This document shows positions 27,452-37,374 of a stretch of DNA of 64,000 nucleotides, piece by piece. The stretch spans positions 3,265,001-3,329,000 of the forward strand of contig NC_081807.1 in assembly GCF_030704535.1 (NCBI RefSeq). Reading direction: 5' to 3'. The first letter of the stretch is position 1, and every line of letters starts with the position of its first letter. The notes under the pieces are model-generated. The model saw only the letters and a program-made list of their open reading frames with translations, was not told the origin of the DNA and ran no database searches. A program made the translations under genes and the position numbers. The stretch is from Vitis vinifera. Taxonomy: Eukaryota; Streptophyta; Magnoliopsida; Vitales; Vitaceae.

Positions 27452-28612
27452 TCATTGGTAATACTGCTTTAGATTAGATACATTCCATGGTCGGACCAAT
27501 GGGGTTCCTTCTAGCTTTTGTAGATGATAGGCTCCACTTTTACTTGTCTGAGATACTATAGAGGGGCCTTCCCAGTTGGCTTGAAACTTTCCCGCTCCTA
27601 TCTCAGCAGTATTTTCGAAAACCTTTCTAAGGACCAGCGTACCATTTTTGAAGCTTCTGGGCCTTGCCTTGCGATTGTAGTGAGCGGATGCCCTTTGTTG
27701 ATAGTCTACCATCTGGATGGATGCAGTTTCTCTTACTTCGTCTGCCCAGTCCAAGTTTCTTCCTAACTCCGCATTTGCATCATCCTGTCTTCCTGCCTCG
27801 GTCCGGATAGTGGGTAGCCCTATTTCAGTAGGAATGATCGCGTCCATACCGTATGCGAGGGCGAAAGGAGTGTTTCCTGTCGGACGTCCAAGTGTGGTTC
27901 GATAAGCCCACAGGACGCCGGGTAGCTCCTCCACCCACTTTGCTTTGGCTTGCTCGAGCCTCTTCTTTAAGGCAGTTATTAGGGTCTTGTTTGTGGCCTC
28001 TGCTTGCCCATTACTTTGAGGATAACGTGGTGTGGAGTATGAATTCCGGATGTTTAGTTCCGAACAGAAATTCCGGAAAGCGATGTTATCGAACTGTGGA
28101 TCGTTGTCGGCTATGATGGTTTGGGGGATGCCAAAGCGACAGATGATGTTTTTCCATACGAACTTGGTGACATCTTTGTCTTTGATGCTAGCGTATGCTT
28201 CAGCTTCCACCCATTTACTGAAGTAATCCGTGGCGACGAGCAAGAATTTCTTCTGGGCGGGTGCGGTTGGTAGGGGTCTTACTATGTCCATGCCCCACTG
28301 CGCAAAGGGCCAGGGGCCTGAAATTGGATTCAACGTCTTCGACGACACATGTGGTATGGGGGCATGCGTTTGACATTTGTCACATTTTTTGACGTAGGCT
28401 GCCGCATCCTTTTTCATCGTGGGCCAGTAATACCGTTGCGAATGGGCCCTGTGCGCCAGAGATCGTCCTCCAGAATGGTTTCCACATACTCCCTCGTGCA
28501 ATTTAGCTAACACATACAGGGCCTCTGAGTGGTTTAGGCACCTGAGATAGGGACCTGTAAAGGAGCGCTTGTACAAGTGCCCCTCAATCAGGGTGAAACG
28601 TGCGGCTTGCAC
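27452..28612 (-). CDS. pol: Integrase region of the gypsy polyprotein
   Basis: A 386-codon open stretch encodes a full retroviral-type integrase. The N-terminal zinc finger is HEGVCGNHSG...KKCDKCQ (HHCC). The catalytic core shows MDIVRPL for the first Asp, IIADNDPQFD for the second, and the SNGQAEATN segment with the catalytic Glu. The C-terminus ends NVSNLKQYY, a common gypsy ending. It inserts element DNA into the genome. An in-frame TAG at 28628-28630 separates it from the upstream RNase H region, so it could not be made from this copy's polyprotein without readthrough. By itself the domain looks intact. Confidence 0.9.
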   Translation of the reverse strand: MQAARFTLIEGHLYKRSFTGPYLRCLNHSEALYVLAKLHEGVCGNHSGGRSLAHRAHSQRYYWPTMKKDAAAYVKKCDKCQTHAPIPHVSSKTLNPISGPWPFAQWGMDIVRPLPTAPAQKKFLLVATDYFSKWVEAEAYASIKDKDVTKFVWKNIICRFGIPQTIIADNDPQFDNIAFRNFCSELNIRNSYSTPRYPQSNGQAEATNKTLITALKKRLEQAKAKWVEELPGVLWAYRTTLGRPTGNTPFALAYGMDAIIPTEIGLPTIRTEAGRQDDANAELGRNLDWADEVRETASIQMVDYQQRASAHYNRKARPRSFKNGTLVLRKVFENTAEIGAGKFQANWEGPSIVSQTSKSGAYHLQKLEGTPLVRPWNVSNLKQYYQ

Positions 28613-28627
28613 CCGGATCTTGTGTGC

Positions 28628-29320
28628 CTACTTGGGCTCTTCGGGCAGAGTGCCTGCCCAGAGGTACTTTATGATGACTTCCATCCAGCCTTGGCTGTCT
28701 GCTTGGCTTGCCTCAATGGTATTGCAAGTGGAGGCTTCCGTGACGGAAGGATTGGTTTGCAAATGCACAGGCAATAATATGGCTTCTTTGATGGGGAGGG
28801 AAACAGCTATGCCTGCTAGGGCGTCAATGCGTTCATTTTCAGTTCGTCTAATTTTTTCGATTGTCCATTCGGTGAATCGTTGTAAGGTGTCCCTTACTTT
28901 AGTCAGATATCGCGCCATGCGCGCATCCTTAGCTTCATATTCCTTCTGAACGTGCCTTATCACGAGTTGGGAATCACTATAGACCCGGAGCTTGGAGACG
29001 GATAGAGCCAAGGCGAGGTCTAATCCGGATAGAATGGCCTCATACTTCGCTTCATTGTTAGAGGCGGGGAACCCCAGCCGGATGGATTACTCCAGATGTT
29101 CTCCTGTTGGGGACTGCAATAGGAGCCCTACTCAGGATCCTGATGCCCGGGAGGCTCCATCGACCCACAAAGTCCACCACTCTTTTTCACTTGGTTCCTT
29201 GTGCTGGATAGGCTTTCGGGAGTATTCCAGCACGAAGTCATCCATCACTTGTCCTTTCATGGACAACCTGGGTTGGAACTCGATTCCATATTCACTCAAC
29301 TCTATGGCCCATTGAAGCAT
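28628..29320 (-). pseudogene. pol: RNase H region of the polyprotein (second, Tat-type RNase H)
   Basis: Two overlapping fragments encode WTLWVDGASRASGSG and then LSVSKLRVYSDSQLVIRHV, with EAKDARMARYL and a TENERIDALA segment. This is the RVT_3-like RNase H typically found between the usual RNase H and integrase in Tat elements. A stop near 29085 interrupts it, and the TAG at 28628-28630 ends it before integrase. The part linking to the RT fragment (29320-29552) is also shifted and degraded. Confidence 0.75.
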
Positions 29321-29552
29321 TCTTCCGGTTAAGTCCGGTTTGTGCAGAATGTTACAAGAGGCTGGTCAGTTAGCACGACCACTGGGTGGGCTTGGAAATA
29401 AGGGCGGAGCTTCTGGGCGGCACTTCGAAGCGCTAAGGCCGTTAGCTCCATCTTTGAATATCTGGTTTTTAGTCCGCCAATGCTCTGCTGACGTAGTAGA
29501 TAGGTTTCTACTCCTTAGGTGAGGGGCAGCGGAATAGAACAACGCTAATTGC

Positions 29553-30533
29553 CTACTCCGATACAGCCAGATACATATACAGTTTTTCTTCAGGGAGGGG
29601 ACTGCTCAGGATGGGCGGTTGCATGAGGCAATGTTTAATTTTTTCAAAAGCGTTTTGACAGTAGTCTGTCCATCTGTTTGCTCCAGCTTTTCGTATTGCC
29701 AAGAAGAAGGGTCGCAGTTCATCAGTGAAGCGGGCTATAAAACGCCTTAGCGCGACGAGCTTGCCTGTGAGGCACTGTAATTCCTTTTTGTTCCTGGGGG
29801 GTGGTGTTTCCATGACTGCCTTGACTTGGTCCGGGCTGACCTCTATCCCCCTTTGGCTGACCATAAATCCTAAGAATTTGCCAACACTTACGCCAAAGGC
29901 GCATTTAGAAAGATTCAACTTCATACCATACTTCCTTAAGAGGTGGAAGACTTCTTGCAAGTGGAGGACATGTTCCTCCCGGGTTTTGCTTTTAACCACG
30001 ATATCGTCAATATATACCTCTACTGTACGGCCGACCAGAGGTTTGAAGATCTTCGTCATCAGTCTCTGATAAGTGGCGCCAGCGTTTTTGAGTCCGAATG
30101 ACATGACTTTGTAGCAATAAAGACTGTGTGGCGTTATGAAGGCTGTCTTTTTATCATCAGTCGGGGACATGGGGATTTGGTGGTATCCGGAGAAGGTGTC
30201 CAAGAAGGAGAGCATCCCTTGCCCAGCAGTGGAGTCCACAATTTGATCTATCCTTGGCAAAGGGAAACTGTCTTTTGGGCATGCATTATTGAGGTTGGTG
30301 TAGTCGACGCACACCCGCCATTTGCCTTCCTTTTTAGGTACCACCACTACATTTACCAACCAGTCCGGGTACTCCACTTCTCTGATGAATCCAGCTTCCA
30401 GCAACTTGTCAATCTTATCCTGGATAATCTTTTTCCTGTCCGGGTGAAAACGTCTAATCCTCTGTCGGACGGGTCTTGCTGTGGGCAAGACGTTAAGTCT
30501 ATGAGAGACAATGGAGGGATGAATTCCCTTCAT
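29553..30533 (-). CDS. pol: Reverse transcriptase region of the polyprotein
   Basis: A 326-codon open stretch contains gypsy reverse transcriptase: KEGKWRVCVDYTNLN, SFLDTFSGYHQIPM with the first catalytic Asp, FGLKNAGATYQRLM, and the catalytic YIDDIVVKS. It is followed by the thumb/connection and the start of the first RNase H (TGKLVALRRF, QPPILSSPL). It copies element RNA into DNA in cytoplasmic particles. The upstream sequence continues open to about 30690, then meets stops. The fragment looks well preserved but is cut off from protease and the rest of pol. Confidence 0.9.
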   Translation of the reverse strand: MKGIHPSIVSHRLNVLPTARPVRQRIRRFHPDRKKIIQDKIDKLLEAGFIREVEYPDWLVNVVVVPKKEGKWRVCVDYTNLNNACPKDSFPLPRIDQIVDSTAGQGMLSFLDTFSGYHQIPMSPTDDKKTAFITPHSLYCYKVMSFGLKNAGATYQRLMTKIFKPLVGRTVEVYIDDIVVKSKTREEHVLHLQEVFHLLRKYGMKLNLSKCAFGVSVGKFLGFMVSQRGIEVSPDQVKAVMETPPPRNKKELQCLTGKLVALRRFIARFTDELRPFFLAIRKAGANRWTDYCQNAFEKIKHCLMQPPILSSPLPEEKLYMYLAVSE

Positions 30534-30699
30534 ATCAGAATGTGCCCATGCGAAGACGTCATGGTTTTATCGGAGGGCGTTCTGAATGTTCCGGGTTTCT
30601 TCAAGTGTCAAGAGGGAACTGATATATGTAAAGTGAGTTCTTTTTTCCGAAATTTGGATCGTCTGCAAGGGATTCGCTACCGGGGGATCTTTGTCCGTC

Positions 30700-31163
30700 G
30701 GACTCAATAATTGCTATTGGTCAAGTGCATGGTTGGACTCAGGGAGGGGTGTATCCTCCTAGCTGGTCCCTGCTTCTCGTGCTATCTGGTAGCATTGGCG
30801 AGCGGCTAACTGGCTGCCGTATAGGTCGATTTGCCCATCTTTGGTAAGGAAGCTTACCATTTGATGATACGTAGAGGGGATGGCTTTCATGTAGTGCAGC
30901 CATGCGTGCCCCAAGATGACATTATAGGGTGATAAATCTTATACCACCGAAAATTGTACGTTGAGAGTGATTGGGCCAGCTTGGACCGGCAGTACAATAT
31001 CTCCCAAGGAAGTAGTTGACGCCCCGTTGAATCCGGACAAGATTCGCCCAGGATTTTCGAGGCCTGTGAGACTGTGCCCCATGTGGCTAACGACCGATGC
31101 TTGTACAAGATCGGCCGAGCTGCCCGGGTCAACTATGATGCGTCTCACGTCGAAGTCTCCCAT
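30700..31163 (-). pseudogene. pol: Aspartic protease region of the polyprotein
   Basis: Minus-strand translation shows RRIIVDPGSSADLV, the retropepsin-like active-site motif in the DPGSSAD form seen in some plant gypsy elements, then SLTGLENPGRILSGF and LGDIVLPVQAG. A TAA interrupts it after VQFSVV (about 30942). Homology resumes with DLSPYNVILGHAWLHYMKAIPS and DGQIDLYGSQLAARQCY. It is out of frame with gag (shift near 31260). The protease would cut the Gag-Pol precursor. Confidence 0.75.
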
Positions 31164-32999
31164 CTCTAGGGACAGGATGAGGGCGTCGCGGTGCGGCTGT
31201 AATATCCGTGTGGGGTCTACTGGTGGGAAAATGATTGTCCCATCTATGGGGTGAGCCCCTCCCCCCAGTTATCCCAAGCCGGATGGAGTTGACACGCTCA
31301 CGCACCGATGCTGCCCGCAACAACCTCTGTCTTTTTCGTTTGGAGTCATACTCCTCGTCGAATGGGCCTCCGTTAATATAGTTTATAACGGCTTTGGGGG
31401 CGGCTGGGGCCCTAGAGGTTCCAGAGTTGTGATTTCGGGAAGCATCTCCACCTCTGGCATCTGAGTGGAGGTATTGCTTTAAATGTCCAGCCTTTATGAG
31501 CCTTTCGACCAAATGGTGGAGGCACCTGCACGCCTCCGTTGTGTGACCATGTTCCTTATGGAAGGCACATGTTTTACTATGATCCCTTTTGGATGGGTCC
31601 GTTCCGAGGGGTCTAGGCCACCTGAAATCGGACATGTCTTGGATCATAGGAGAAGCTTCTCATAGGATATGGAAAGGGGTGTGAGGGGTGGCATTTCCGA
31701 GCGACTTGGCCCTTCCTGCCTTCGATCGGACGACCTTGGCCGGTTCGGAAGTTTGGCACTTCTTTCCGCACCCCTTCTGGATGCCTGTCCGGCAACCAAG
31801 ACTTGCTGGGTGGCTGCTCGCACGTCATCTTCGAGCATTGAATATTTACTTGCACGTCGGAACAAGTCGTCCATCGTCGTAGGAGGCTTCTTAGCAAGTG
31901 ATTCGAAAAATGGGGTGCCTGGACAGATGCTTCGTTTGAAGATCTGCAGGACAACGTCCATGCTGCAAGCCTCTACCTATAGCACGACTTGACCAAACCG
32001 CTTTACGAACTCCCTTAAGGACTCGTTATCTTGCATTTTTATGTTTTTTAGAGTGCTGATGTTTTGCTTATGTCGAGCGGAGCACAAGTATTATCCCACG
32101 AAGGCTTCTGATAGGTCCCTGAAATTATCGATAGAGTTGGGAGGTAGGCGGTGAAACCATGAGAGGGCCTGCACTTGTAGGCTGACGGGAAATACTTTGC
32201 ATAGCAGCGCGTCGTTTTCTATATCGAGAGTCATGAGTTGACGATAGTGCATGATATGGTCGAAGGGGTCGTTGGACCCATCGTACGTGGAGAATTTAGA
32301 CACGAGGAATCCCCTTGGGGGCTCATAATGAATAATATGAGAGCAGAAAGGCGTGGAGAGCATGTCGTCTAGCATTTTGCTAATGGAGCCAATGGGTGGC
32401 TCGTTTGGGAGGTTTCTCCCAGCTTGTCGTATTGTTAGGTGCAGTTGAACGTTCTGCACCATAGGGGTGACCATATGGTCACGGTACGGGAGAACGTTCT
32501 GCACCATAGGGGTGACCATAGGGTCAGGGTGCGCTCCCCAGGTTGTGGCTACTGGCGGCCTTGGCCTCCCAGGCTCCTGTGGGCCTAGTCTCGCGTGCAT
32601 TGAGTCTGACAACTGGGGTTTTTTATCGTGTTGTCTTTTTGCTGAGAAATGAGTAGAGTCTGAGCTTTCCTCATGGGGAGCTCGGTGCATGGGCGTGTGT
32701 GGCTCATGTGGCCTAACGTTGCATGTTTCAGGGATTGCTCCTACTGCCCCAGGGTATATTGACTCTGGGTCAGGCCTTGAGTTTGCTACCTGGCCTCTTG
32801 AATGCTGACGACGGGGAGGCCCTGTCAATGAAGCTTGTATGCGCAACACAACATTTTCTTCCCTTAATCTTACTGTCTCCTGGAGGAAAGCTTGCAGTTG
32901 TCGCTCGCTTGCCAACTGTCTTCTTTCGATGGCTCGACGCCATTCAGAATTATCTTCCTCTTCCCTAACAGACGAGCGACTTCTGGAAGGTGTGGCCAT
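31129..32999 (-). pseudogene. gag: gag region, broken
   Basis: It starts at ATG 32999 (MATPSRSRSSVREEE), just past the primer-binding site. The first part has a coiled-coil-like stretch (RRQLASERQLQAFLQETVRLREEN) and then the capsid-like block (SWFHRLPPNSIDNFRDLSEAF). In-frame stops follow at 32091-32093 and near 31980, and frameshifts near 31645 and 31260. Downstream homology includes CAFHKEHGHTTEACRCL, a CCHC-like zinc knuckle, and basic segments. A 45-bp duplication repeats MVTPMVQNV. Gag would form the particle; this copy cannot. Confidence 0.8.
32447..32536 (-). repeat. 45-bp tandem duplication in gag
   Basis: GAACGTTCTGCACCATAGGG occurs at 32447 and again at 32492. The repeat keeps frame (15 codons) and duplicates the peptide MVTPMVQNV. 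Confidence 0.85.
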
Positions 33000-33028
33000 C
33001 TTTGCCGGTGACTGAATCAGCGAAATGA

Positions 33029-33046
33029 TTCCCACAGACGGCTCCA
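33029..33046 (-). promoter_or_regulatory. Primer-binding site
   Basis: On the minus strand TGGAGCCGTCTGTGGGAA starts one base after the 5' LTR end (CTCAACA). The position and TGG start fit a tRNA 3'-end complement. I do not assign the tRNA. Confidence 0.7.
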
Positions 33047-33047
33047 A

Positions 33048-33741
33048 TGTTGAGGCCTCGTGTCCCTGGTGATCCACGTAGTTGCCAAATGGATGGACGC
33101 ACAATCTCAACCAATATAGATTCCTGGTTCAGTCGTCACCTACAAAAGATGCCCGGACGAGGGTCCGGACACACCCTCCGATGGTTTTGTCAGCCATGGA
33201 TGGAGAGATTAATCAGTTGGCCTTTTACTAGGTATAGCAAGCTTACCTTCTTCCTTATGTGAAGGTTCCTTTATATAGTGTCAGAAGCTCGTCCTCCCTC
33301 TTTAATGATGGAAAGACTTTTTGGCTCGTCATGATGCCTCTAGGTGGTGGCAGGGTCATCATCACCCTACGGGCGGCTGTCAGAGATCGTGGGAGGTGAC
33401 TTGCCATCGTTCCTGTCCTTTCGCTCTGCAGGCGGCGGATCGTGGGAGGTGACTTGCCACCAACCCTGTCCTTTCGCTCTGCAGGCGGCGGATAGTGGGC
33501 CGTGGCAGGATGTCGGAATGATGTAGTAAGACTTGCTTACTTTTAGTCAACGATCCGGACAAACATATCCGGATAGGATATGTCGGTCGTCCGGATGTGA
33601 TGTTTGCTAGTGCCGTGTGCCTCTCCCTGAGGAAGTCCAGATAAGGGAAGCGCGCCACGTGTCCTTTTGGGGGAAATCCGGATGGAGCTAATCCGGATAG
33701 AAATGTGCGCCACGTGTCACTAGGGGGAGAGGTCCCCTACA
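33048..33741 (-). repeat. 5' LTR of the gypsy element
   Basis: 694 bp, TG...CA. On the minus strand it has a TATATAAA box at 33270-33277 that would start the element transcript, plus the same 53-bp internal direct repeat as the other LTR (about 33370-33500). It abuts the primer-binding site, which sets orientation. It has kept more CpG than the 3' copy. Confidence 0.95.
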
Positions 33742-33746
33742 AGTAT
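33742..33746. repeat. Target-site duplication AGTAT (right)
   Basis: Matches the left copy at 23404-23408. Confidence 0.85.
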
Positions 33747-34285
33747 GATTGATCGAATCACATTAAAACCCTATGTGATAAGCATATACTGCTAACACAC
33801 ACCATAAAGGAGGCCGGTGAAAATGGTATCTCTTGTATTGTGAGATGTTTGTATAGGTGGCAGTGGTCTCCTGACTTTTAGTGCTTTCAAGAGAAATATT
33901 CTAATAGAGTAAGGGGTTGATTTGCTTGTATTGGAGAAATGCCCTGTGAATACTCAAAAACTTTGAGAATGCACATGCCATTAAACCATATATAGGCCGT
34001 GACTGGTTAAATTAATTGAGAGGAACTTCAACTGATCAGCAAGGATTCAATCCCTAGAATGCATATATAGTCAATCATGTTGCTAACTATGAAAGATGAG
34101 TGGCTGCTCCATCTCTCTCTCTCTCTCTCCCTCTCTACAGCATGCCACTTGAGCCCTTAGAGACCTTTTAGTTGGGAACTATCACAAAAGAACACTACTT
34201 AATTTCGAGAGGAAAAAGAAAATCAGGTAGATGTTTTCAATCATAAATTATTGGTCATGGCATATAAGTTATTGCACATAAACCT
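33747..34285. other. Spacer between gypsy element and SABATH copy C
   Basis: No gene seen. Contains a short (CT)n microsatellite at about 34111-34136. Confidence 0.5.
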
Positions 34286-35651
34286 TCAAGCACCCTTCCT
34301 TGTCAAGGAAATGATTAGATTAGTGGACTGCCATTTTTCTGTCACTATACAGTCAATTATCTTCTCAGTAACCCTACTGAACAGATCATCCATAATTTCT
34401 AGTCCAAAGTGATGTTTCAGCATGGGCTCTCCCACCGCTCTCAGCATATCTGAGACAAGTTTTCCACTTTCTTGCTCGTCAAACCCCTTGTCCCTGTTCA
34501 TGTTGGGATCCCACTTCATATTGAAAACTTCAAGTCTGTTGAGAGTAAAAGATCCTTGTGCCTCAATCAACCTCCTCACTTCCTCTGCAGTAGGCCCATA
34601 ATATGGCAGATTGAATGAGTCCAGCTTTGCCTCTAGGACCAACCCCTGGAGTACTTGATTGAACACAATGTTTTAAGAACCGAAATTAAGGAAATTATAT
34701 ATACCACCAAAAAAAAAAAAATGAAATACCTGTAACACCATGTCATTGAGCGCCCTTCCAAGTAACTCCCAATGGAAACAAGGGTCATCACTCCTCACAC
34801 TCCCCATGACTGTTAGGACCATGCCACCACTAGGGACTATCTCTTCTGAACGCCACCTCAAGAACAACGTGAAGTCTCTTTCAAATTGCTCAAAATATGC
34901 TTTGAACACTCCAGGAGGGCTTGTCTTTGCTATGCATATATTCCACTTGTTCAATACTTGACCCGTTTCCAGTTCTTTGGGAACCTGTTACACACAATAT
35001 TCAACACATGGATTCAAAAAATATCTAAATAGTTTCTAAATTTCTACAATCAAGCATATTATGAAAGGGATCGATGGCTGACCCGAGAAAGCCAATGGAG
35101 ACTATAAGAAGAATGAACAAAATGCATGGTGTTGTTAGGGAAGAGATTGCGATAGAAAGACCCAGATGCGCCAACAGTGAAACATGCCCCAAATCTTCCT
35201 CCCTTCTTTTTCACCTTCTCATAAAAGCTTGGCAATGACTTGAAAAGAGTGTTGAAGTCATTTCCAGGAAGATCATTAAGGAACACTTACAATGCTGGTG
35301 GCCTACGATTCAAGAGGGTGCAAGTGGTGGCGATAGCATCCAACATCTGAGAAACGACAATAAGTGTGTTGGGACCAGAAGAGCATCCCAAGTCTGCTAC
35401 CTTCAAACACTCAGGAAACATGTTGCCGGCATACACCTCCTTGATGTTTTCCTCTAGTACAGGCTTTGCTTTGGCTATCACGGCTCTCTGCAACAAAATG
35501 TAAGCATTTTCATGAAGAAGTTTTTGGAAAATAATACTGGAAACAACGATAAAACAAAAGCCCTCGAGAGAGAGACCGCAAGACGTGAATTATTTGCATA
35601 GCTAGTCTTTCCAGTTCTATCATTCATACGGAGGACTCGTTCTACTTCCAT
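34286..35651 (-). pseudogene. SABATH methyltransferase, copy C, full-length but with one nonsense codon
   Basis: The family transfers a methyl group from SAM to a carboxyl or ring nitrogen of small molecules such as salicylate, jasmonate or xanthosine. Exons: 35651-35577 (MEVERVLRMNDRTG), 35487-35083, 34984-34730 and 34645-34286. Phases agree and the total is 364 codons, the normal size. Visible motifs are the SAM-binding [41 protein letters not shown], and the C-terminal FSRVTEKIIDCIVTEK. TAA at 35289-35287 interrupts exon 2 after RRPPAL, where copy A reads [10 protein letters not shown]. The usual Gln at the end of exon 1 (NS..Q) is Ala, and the exon 2 donor is CGG|GT. It is probably a recent pseudogene, unless the new GTAAGT at the stop is spliced (see findings). 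Confidence 0.85.
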
Positions 35652-37374
35652 TGTTGGCTTACTTCAAGATGCGTATTTTTTTCCTTCTTGAGATTAGGCT
35701 ATCGATTGTGAAGCATCTTATAGCTCAATGCCTTATGACTGACGCTGATGGTATGTGATTCTGATCAAGTATGGCTTCCTGATACGCAATATGGAGTTGG
35801 GTGCCCCATGTGCCCCTTAGGTATATAGCAATGTCATTGTAGCGGGCATGCCTAAAAAAAAAAAGATTTAAAGTGAATATTTTAAATATGGCTCATTCAA
35901 AAATTATATAAACAAATATTTTATTCTAATCCACTTATTGAAACTAACCATGTTTCTTAAGTAATGAGACTTATATTAATAAGCTAATTTCCATGGTTTT
36001 AAAAACAGGACTATCGGTCCATCACCATTCCGGTTCGTTTGGTGATTTGAACTGTCCAACAGTTCCCCTGCTGCCTCTCCACCTCCAGAACAGTGGAGCT
36101 GACACTGTTGGCCAATGAGGACGCCGATGTCACCGATAGTCCTCTTCCACGTGGAGTTGTAAAGTTCCTAGTTCCATTGTTTTTAAATTTTTATTTTTTA
36201 TTTTTGATATTTAATATTTTATTTTTTATTGCATTGTTGCATATTTTTAGTATTCATGGAATCATTTCTATTTTCTACATTTTGTTTAGAATCTTTAGAT
36301 TTTATATTTTTGTGTAATTTATTTTTTTATTATTTTAATTTTACATTAATTTTTAAAATTTCTTATTTGAGTTTAAATTTAGGTAGAATTTATTATTTTT
36401 ATTTTTATTTTTATAAATTTTAATACTATATAAAATATATATATATATATATATATTTATGAGGTTACCGATTCAACCATTGGTCCAACCAATGAACCAT
36501 GAATCAATTAATCTTTCGATTCAATAACTAATTTCCGATCAATGAATTATGAACTGATAACTTTTTCGGTTTAATAAACCTAATTCTAAAAATATTACTA
36601 ATTTTAATTATATTTTTATTCACAAATAAAAGCCAATAACTCCCATATTTTCAAGACTACTAATATTTTATTACTATTTTCCTTTCTTCCTTGTGTCTAA
36701 TCCATACCTTGCAGCCATTGCAACCACAATTCTTCATCTTCACCCGCCACATCTACCCCCATTCTTTTTTACTAGCCGCCACAATTCTACAATTCTTTAT
36801 TGTTACCATATCTTATGGTTTTACTTTTCTTGACGGCAGCAATTCCTCCACATTTTAATCCGTCCCTTTCATCCACAGCAACAGCCACAATTCGACCAAT
36901 CAGACCGTCGACCATCAGCCCAACCGCTAAATCGGTGGGCCAGCTCGGCCGGTTCAGAACCCAAGAACATCCATTTCAAAGCCCAATGGGCTTCTTCTTC
37001 TTCTTTTTTTTCCCTTTTTTCAAAGCCCAATGTTCAATGTCCAATGTTTTTAACTTCTATTCTTCCAAAAGCCCACTAAATATAAGGCCCAATGTGAAGC
37101 CCTCATACAATCGTTTGACTCGGTTGACTGATGCACTTTGAATGGCATTTTTATGGGGCAGCTTGGGACCTTTGGGTCACTGCATTTTGATGTGGGATTC
37201 AAAGGGGCCATTTAGAGGGCTAAAAACAATGTACAAACAAAGGGAATATGCACAACATCTTTAGAAAAAAATAAATAAATAAATAAAAATTCACCACTAT
37301 ATTATCTTAACTACTTTTCATAGGAAAGGATTTAATATATATATAATTCAAAAATTTAAAAGTAAATATAAAAA
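35652..37374. other. Spacer with dispersed-repeat fragments
   Basis: No gene is visible. Around 35995-36110 and 36465-36560 the sequence resembles a dispersed repeat with words such as GAACCATGAATCAAT and TTTTTCGGTTTAAT. Related sequence recurs at about 39985-40085 and 42295-42380. A (TA)n run lies at about 36437-36456. Confidence 0.4.

Larger units (their letters stand above)
23409..33741 (-). mobile_element. Ty3/gypsy LTR retrotransposon, Tat-type, non-autonomous by decay
   Basis: The element is 10,333 bp between AGTAT duplications. LTRs are 23409-24101 and 33048-33741, both TG...CA, with about 23 differences by eye (roughly 97% identity), nearly all transitions. On the minus strand the order is 5' LTR, primer-binding site, gag, protease, RT, RNase H, a second RNase H-like domain, integrase, a long 3' region, polypurine tract, 3' LTR. 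Integrase after RT defines gypsy. A second RNase H-like domain and an antisense gene between integrase and the 3' LTR suggest the Tat clade. Stops and frameshifts break gag-pol, so the copy is not self-sufficient. It inserted between two methyltransferase pseudogenes. Confidence 0.93.

Noticed and set aside
23409-33741. Identification as Gret1, the grape colour-locus gypsy element
   Set aside because: The size is similar, but the LTRs here are about 694 bp, shorter than I recall for Gret1, and I could not compare sequences.
35577-35651. Calling SABATH copy C a functional gene
   Set aside because: An in-frame TAA interrupts exon 2 and the conserved Gln at the exon 1 end is replaced; without transcript evidence pseudogene is the safer call.
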